A stretch of 64,000 nucleotides of DNA from Blattabacterium sp. (Cryptocercus kyebangensis) (GTDB lineage: Bacteria > Bacteroidota > Bacteroidia > Flavobacteriales > Blattabacteriaceae), in contig NZ_CP029820.1 in assembly GCF_003226855.1 (NCBI RefSeq), forward strand, positions 1 through 64,000, given 5' to 3'. This document shows positions 62,303-64,000 of the stretch, piece by piece. The notes below the pieces were generated by a model. That model ran no database searches. It worked only from the letters and a program-made list of their open reading frames with translations, and had not been told where the DNA came from. The first letter of the stretch is position 1, and every line of letters starts with the position of its first letter. The translations under genes were made by a program, and so were the position numbers.

Positions 62303-64000
62303 ATGAGAAAAAAAAGTAGTAATGTAGTTTCTAAAACAGAAGAAAATACTTATAATTCTTTGGATAAATATGCAAAAAATCTTAATGAATGGGCAAATAA
62401 AGGAAAATTAGATCCTGTTATTGGACGTGATGAAGAAATACGTAGAGTTTTACAAATATTATCTAGAAGAACAAAAAATAATCCTATTTTAATTGGAGAA
62501 CCAGGAGTTGGAAAAACGGCGATAGCTGAAGGATTAGCACATCGTATTATTAACGGAGATGTTCCAGATCATTTAAAAAATAAACAAGTTTTTTCTTTAG
62601 ATATGGCTTCTATCATTGCAGGAGCTAAATATAAAGGGGAATTTGAAGAACGTCTAAAATCTGTTATCAAAGAAGTAATATCTTCAAATGGAGAGATTAT
62701 TTTATTTATTGATGAAATTCATACATTGGTAAATTCAGGTGGTGGAGAAGGATCTATGGATGCTGCAAATATTTTAAAACCGGCATTAGCAAGAGGGGAA
62801 CTACGTGCTATAGGAGCCACTACTTTGAATGAATATCAAAAATATTTTAAAATAGATAAAGCTCTAGAAAGAAGATTTCAACAGGTATATATTGAGGAAC
62901 CCTCTATAACAGATTCTATATCTATTTTACGTGGTATTAAAGAAAAGTATGAAAGCTATCATAAAGTAAGAATTCAAGATAAATCTATTATCTCTGCAGT
63001 AGAATTATCTCAACGTTATATTAACGAACGTTTTTTACCAGATAAAGCTATTGATCTTATTGATGAAGCAGCTTCAAAAATAAGGATGGAAATAAATTCT
63101 AAACCAGAAAAATTAGATGTTTTACATAGAAAAATAATGCAAATGGAGATTCAAATAGAGGCTATAAAAAGAGAAAAGGATGAAAAACAATTAATTTTTT
63201 TAAAAAAAGAATTAGATAAATTGAATGAAGAAAAAAGAAAATTTCAAGCTCAATGGCAAAGTGAAAAAGATTTGGTAGAAGGAATACAAAAATCTAAAGA
63301 TAAAATAGAAAATTTTAGATTTGATTCGGAACAAGCAGAAAGATCAGGAAATTATGGAAAAGTAGCTGAATTGAGATATGGAAAAATAAAAGAAGAAGAA
63401 AATAAGGTAAAATTATTCGAAATAGAATTAAAGAAAAAAGAGGATAAAGGGGTAAAAATAATTCAGGAAGAAGTATCTAAAGAAGATATAGCTCAGGTTG
63501 TTTCTAAATGGACCGGAATTCCAATTAAAAAGATGTTACAAAGTGAAAAAGAAAAGTTATTGTTTTTGGAAAAAGAATTACATCAAAGAGTAATAGGGCA
63601 AAATGAAGCTATTAAATCTATTGCAGATGCTATACGTCGTTCTAGAGCTGGACTTCAAGATGAAAAAAAACCTATAGGATCTTTTCTCTTTATGGGTAGT
63701 ACAGGCATTGGAAAAACGGAACTTGCTAAAACGTTGACTGAATATCTTTTTGATAATGAGAAAAATATGGTACGTATCGATATGAGTGAATATCAAGAAC
63801 GTCATTCTGTAAGTAGACTTATTGGAGCTCCTCCTGGATATATCGGTTATGATGAAAGTGGACAATTAACAGAATCTATACGTAGAAGACCTTATTCGGT
63901 CATTTTATTAGATGAAATAGAAAAAGCCCATTCTGATGTATTTAATATACTTTTACAAGTATTAGATGATGGAAGATTAACAGATAATAAAGGTAGAATT
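62303..64000 (+). CDS. clpB: Chaperone ClpB core (AAA+ disaggregase), N-domain-less, runs past the window end
   Basis: ATP-driven protein disaggregase acting with DnaK. From ATG 62303 the frame is open for 566 codons to the last base. First AAA+ domain: Walker A GEPGVGKT at 65-72 and Walker [11 protein letters not shown]; middle coiled-coil domain with [12 protein letters not shown] near 285-300; second AAA+ domain: Walker A GSTGIGKT at 465-472 and [10 protein letters not shown]. This start falls near the internal initiation site that gives the natural short ClpB isoform (about residue 149) in E. coli. The N-terminal substrate domain upstream is broken (previous entry). The 3' end is outside the window. 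Confidence 0.9.
   Translation, partial: MRKKSSNVVSKTEENTYNSLDKYAKNLNEWANKGKLDPVIGRDEEIRRVLQILSRRTKNNPILIGEPGVGKTAIAEGLAHRIINGDVPDHLKNKQVFSLDMASIIAGAKYKGEFEERLKSVIKEVISSNGEIILFIDEIHTLVNSGGGEGSMDAANILKPALARGELRAIGATTLNEYQKYFKIDKALERRFQQVYIEEPSITDSISILRGIKEKYESYHKVRIQDKSIISAVELSQRYINERFLPDKAIDLIDEAASKIRMEINSKPEKLDVLHRKIMQMEIQIEAIKREKDEKQLIFLKKELDKLNEEKRKFQAQWQSEKDLVEGIQKSKDKIENFRFDSEQAERSGNYGKVAELRYGKIKEEENKVKLFEIELKKKEDKGVKIIQEEVSKEDIAQVVSKWTGIPIKKMLQSEKEKLLFLEKELHQRVIGQNEAIKSIADAIRRSRAGLQDEKKPIGSFLFMGSTGIGKTELAKTLTEYLFDNEKNMVRIDMSEYQERHSVSRLIGAPPGYIGYDESGQLTESIRRRPYSVILLDEIEKAHSDVFNILLQVLDDGRLTDNKGRI

Noticed and set aside
63578-63865. 95-codon minus-strand open frame
   Set aside because: It lies inside the conserved second AAA+ domain of clpB and shows no protein-like features.
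1-64000. Search for CRISPR arrays, IS elements, phage genes, toxin-antitoxin pairs and a new multi-gene system
   Set aside because: No direct repeat arrays, transposases, recombinases or unexplained gene clusters were seen; nearly every open frame of size is a recognisable core gene.

Overview
This window reads as a core stretch of a small, very AT-rich Bacteroidota (Flavobacteriales) genome. The best fit is a Blattabacterium-type cockroach endosymbiont. The reasons are: a fused LpxC-FabZ enzyme, a flavobacterial-type arginine decarboxylase, a DUF2795 protein and an HsdR-N orphan of Bacteroidota type; an intact rod-shape and peptidoglycan set, which tinier symbionts such as Sulcia lack; tight gene packing; and no mobile elements, phage genes or CRISPR. 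The species call is inference from gene content and protein similarity recalled from memory.

Layout. 1-5.5 kb: mreB-mreC-mreD-PBP2-rodA (elongasome), ending in a hairpin that spans the rodA stop. 5.5-6.8 kb: a YitT-family membrane protein and the tmRNA gene. 6.8-11.8 kb: lnt, the NAD(P)HX repair enzyme, a 2-oxo acid dehydrogenase E2 and ppa. 11.8-17.5 kb (minus): nusA-infB-aspS. 17.7-24.4 kb: an MscS channel, pdxJ, a frameshifted alpha/beta hydrolase, aconitase, yidD, lgt and a DUF192 protein. 24.5-30.4 kb: the iron-sulfur operon (A-type carrier, sufB, sufC, sufD, sufS), then rplU-rpmA and two tRNAs. 30.5-35.9 kb: rbfA, a Lol-type permease, rnz, a CPBP protease, an M14 peptidase, rpmH and a small membrane protein. 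36.1-43.9 kb: lpxC-fabZ, efp, sucD, pth, lepA, gapA, the HsdR-N orphan and trxB. 43.9-50.9 kb: glyS, pheT, dnaN, tRNA-Met, pdxH, an HU protein and fmt. 51-64 kb: a DUF2795 protein, secA, a SanA-like protein, the minus-strand group speA-speB-cmk-fabG-menD, prfB and a clpB that runs off the window edge. No gene-free stretch exceeds about 300 bases; the longest plain gaps (33915-34164, 35896-36156) are listed.

How they work together: the genes serve envelope growth (mre/PBP2/rodA, lnt, lgt, Lol permease, lpxC-fabZ, secA, yidD), translation and its rescue (nusA-infB, four tRNA synthetase genes, fmt, efp, lepA, pth, prfB, tmRNA), central metabolism (aconitase, sucD, gapA, E2), cofactors (pdxJ, pdxH, menD, Suf) and arginine to agmatine to putrescine plus urea.

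I found no clearly new multi-gene system. The strongest observations are erosion or remodelling inside retained genes: a clpB whose N-domain is broken but whose AAA+ core is open from an internal ATG; a pheT lacking the whole tRNA-binding OB-fold; an lpxC domain missing Insert II; an EF-P with Arg at the modifiable-lysine tip; a hydrolase broken at a run of nine T; and a SanA-like gene whose natural start codon seems to be ATA.
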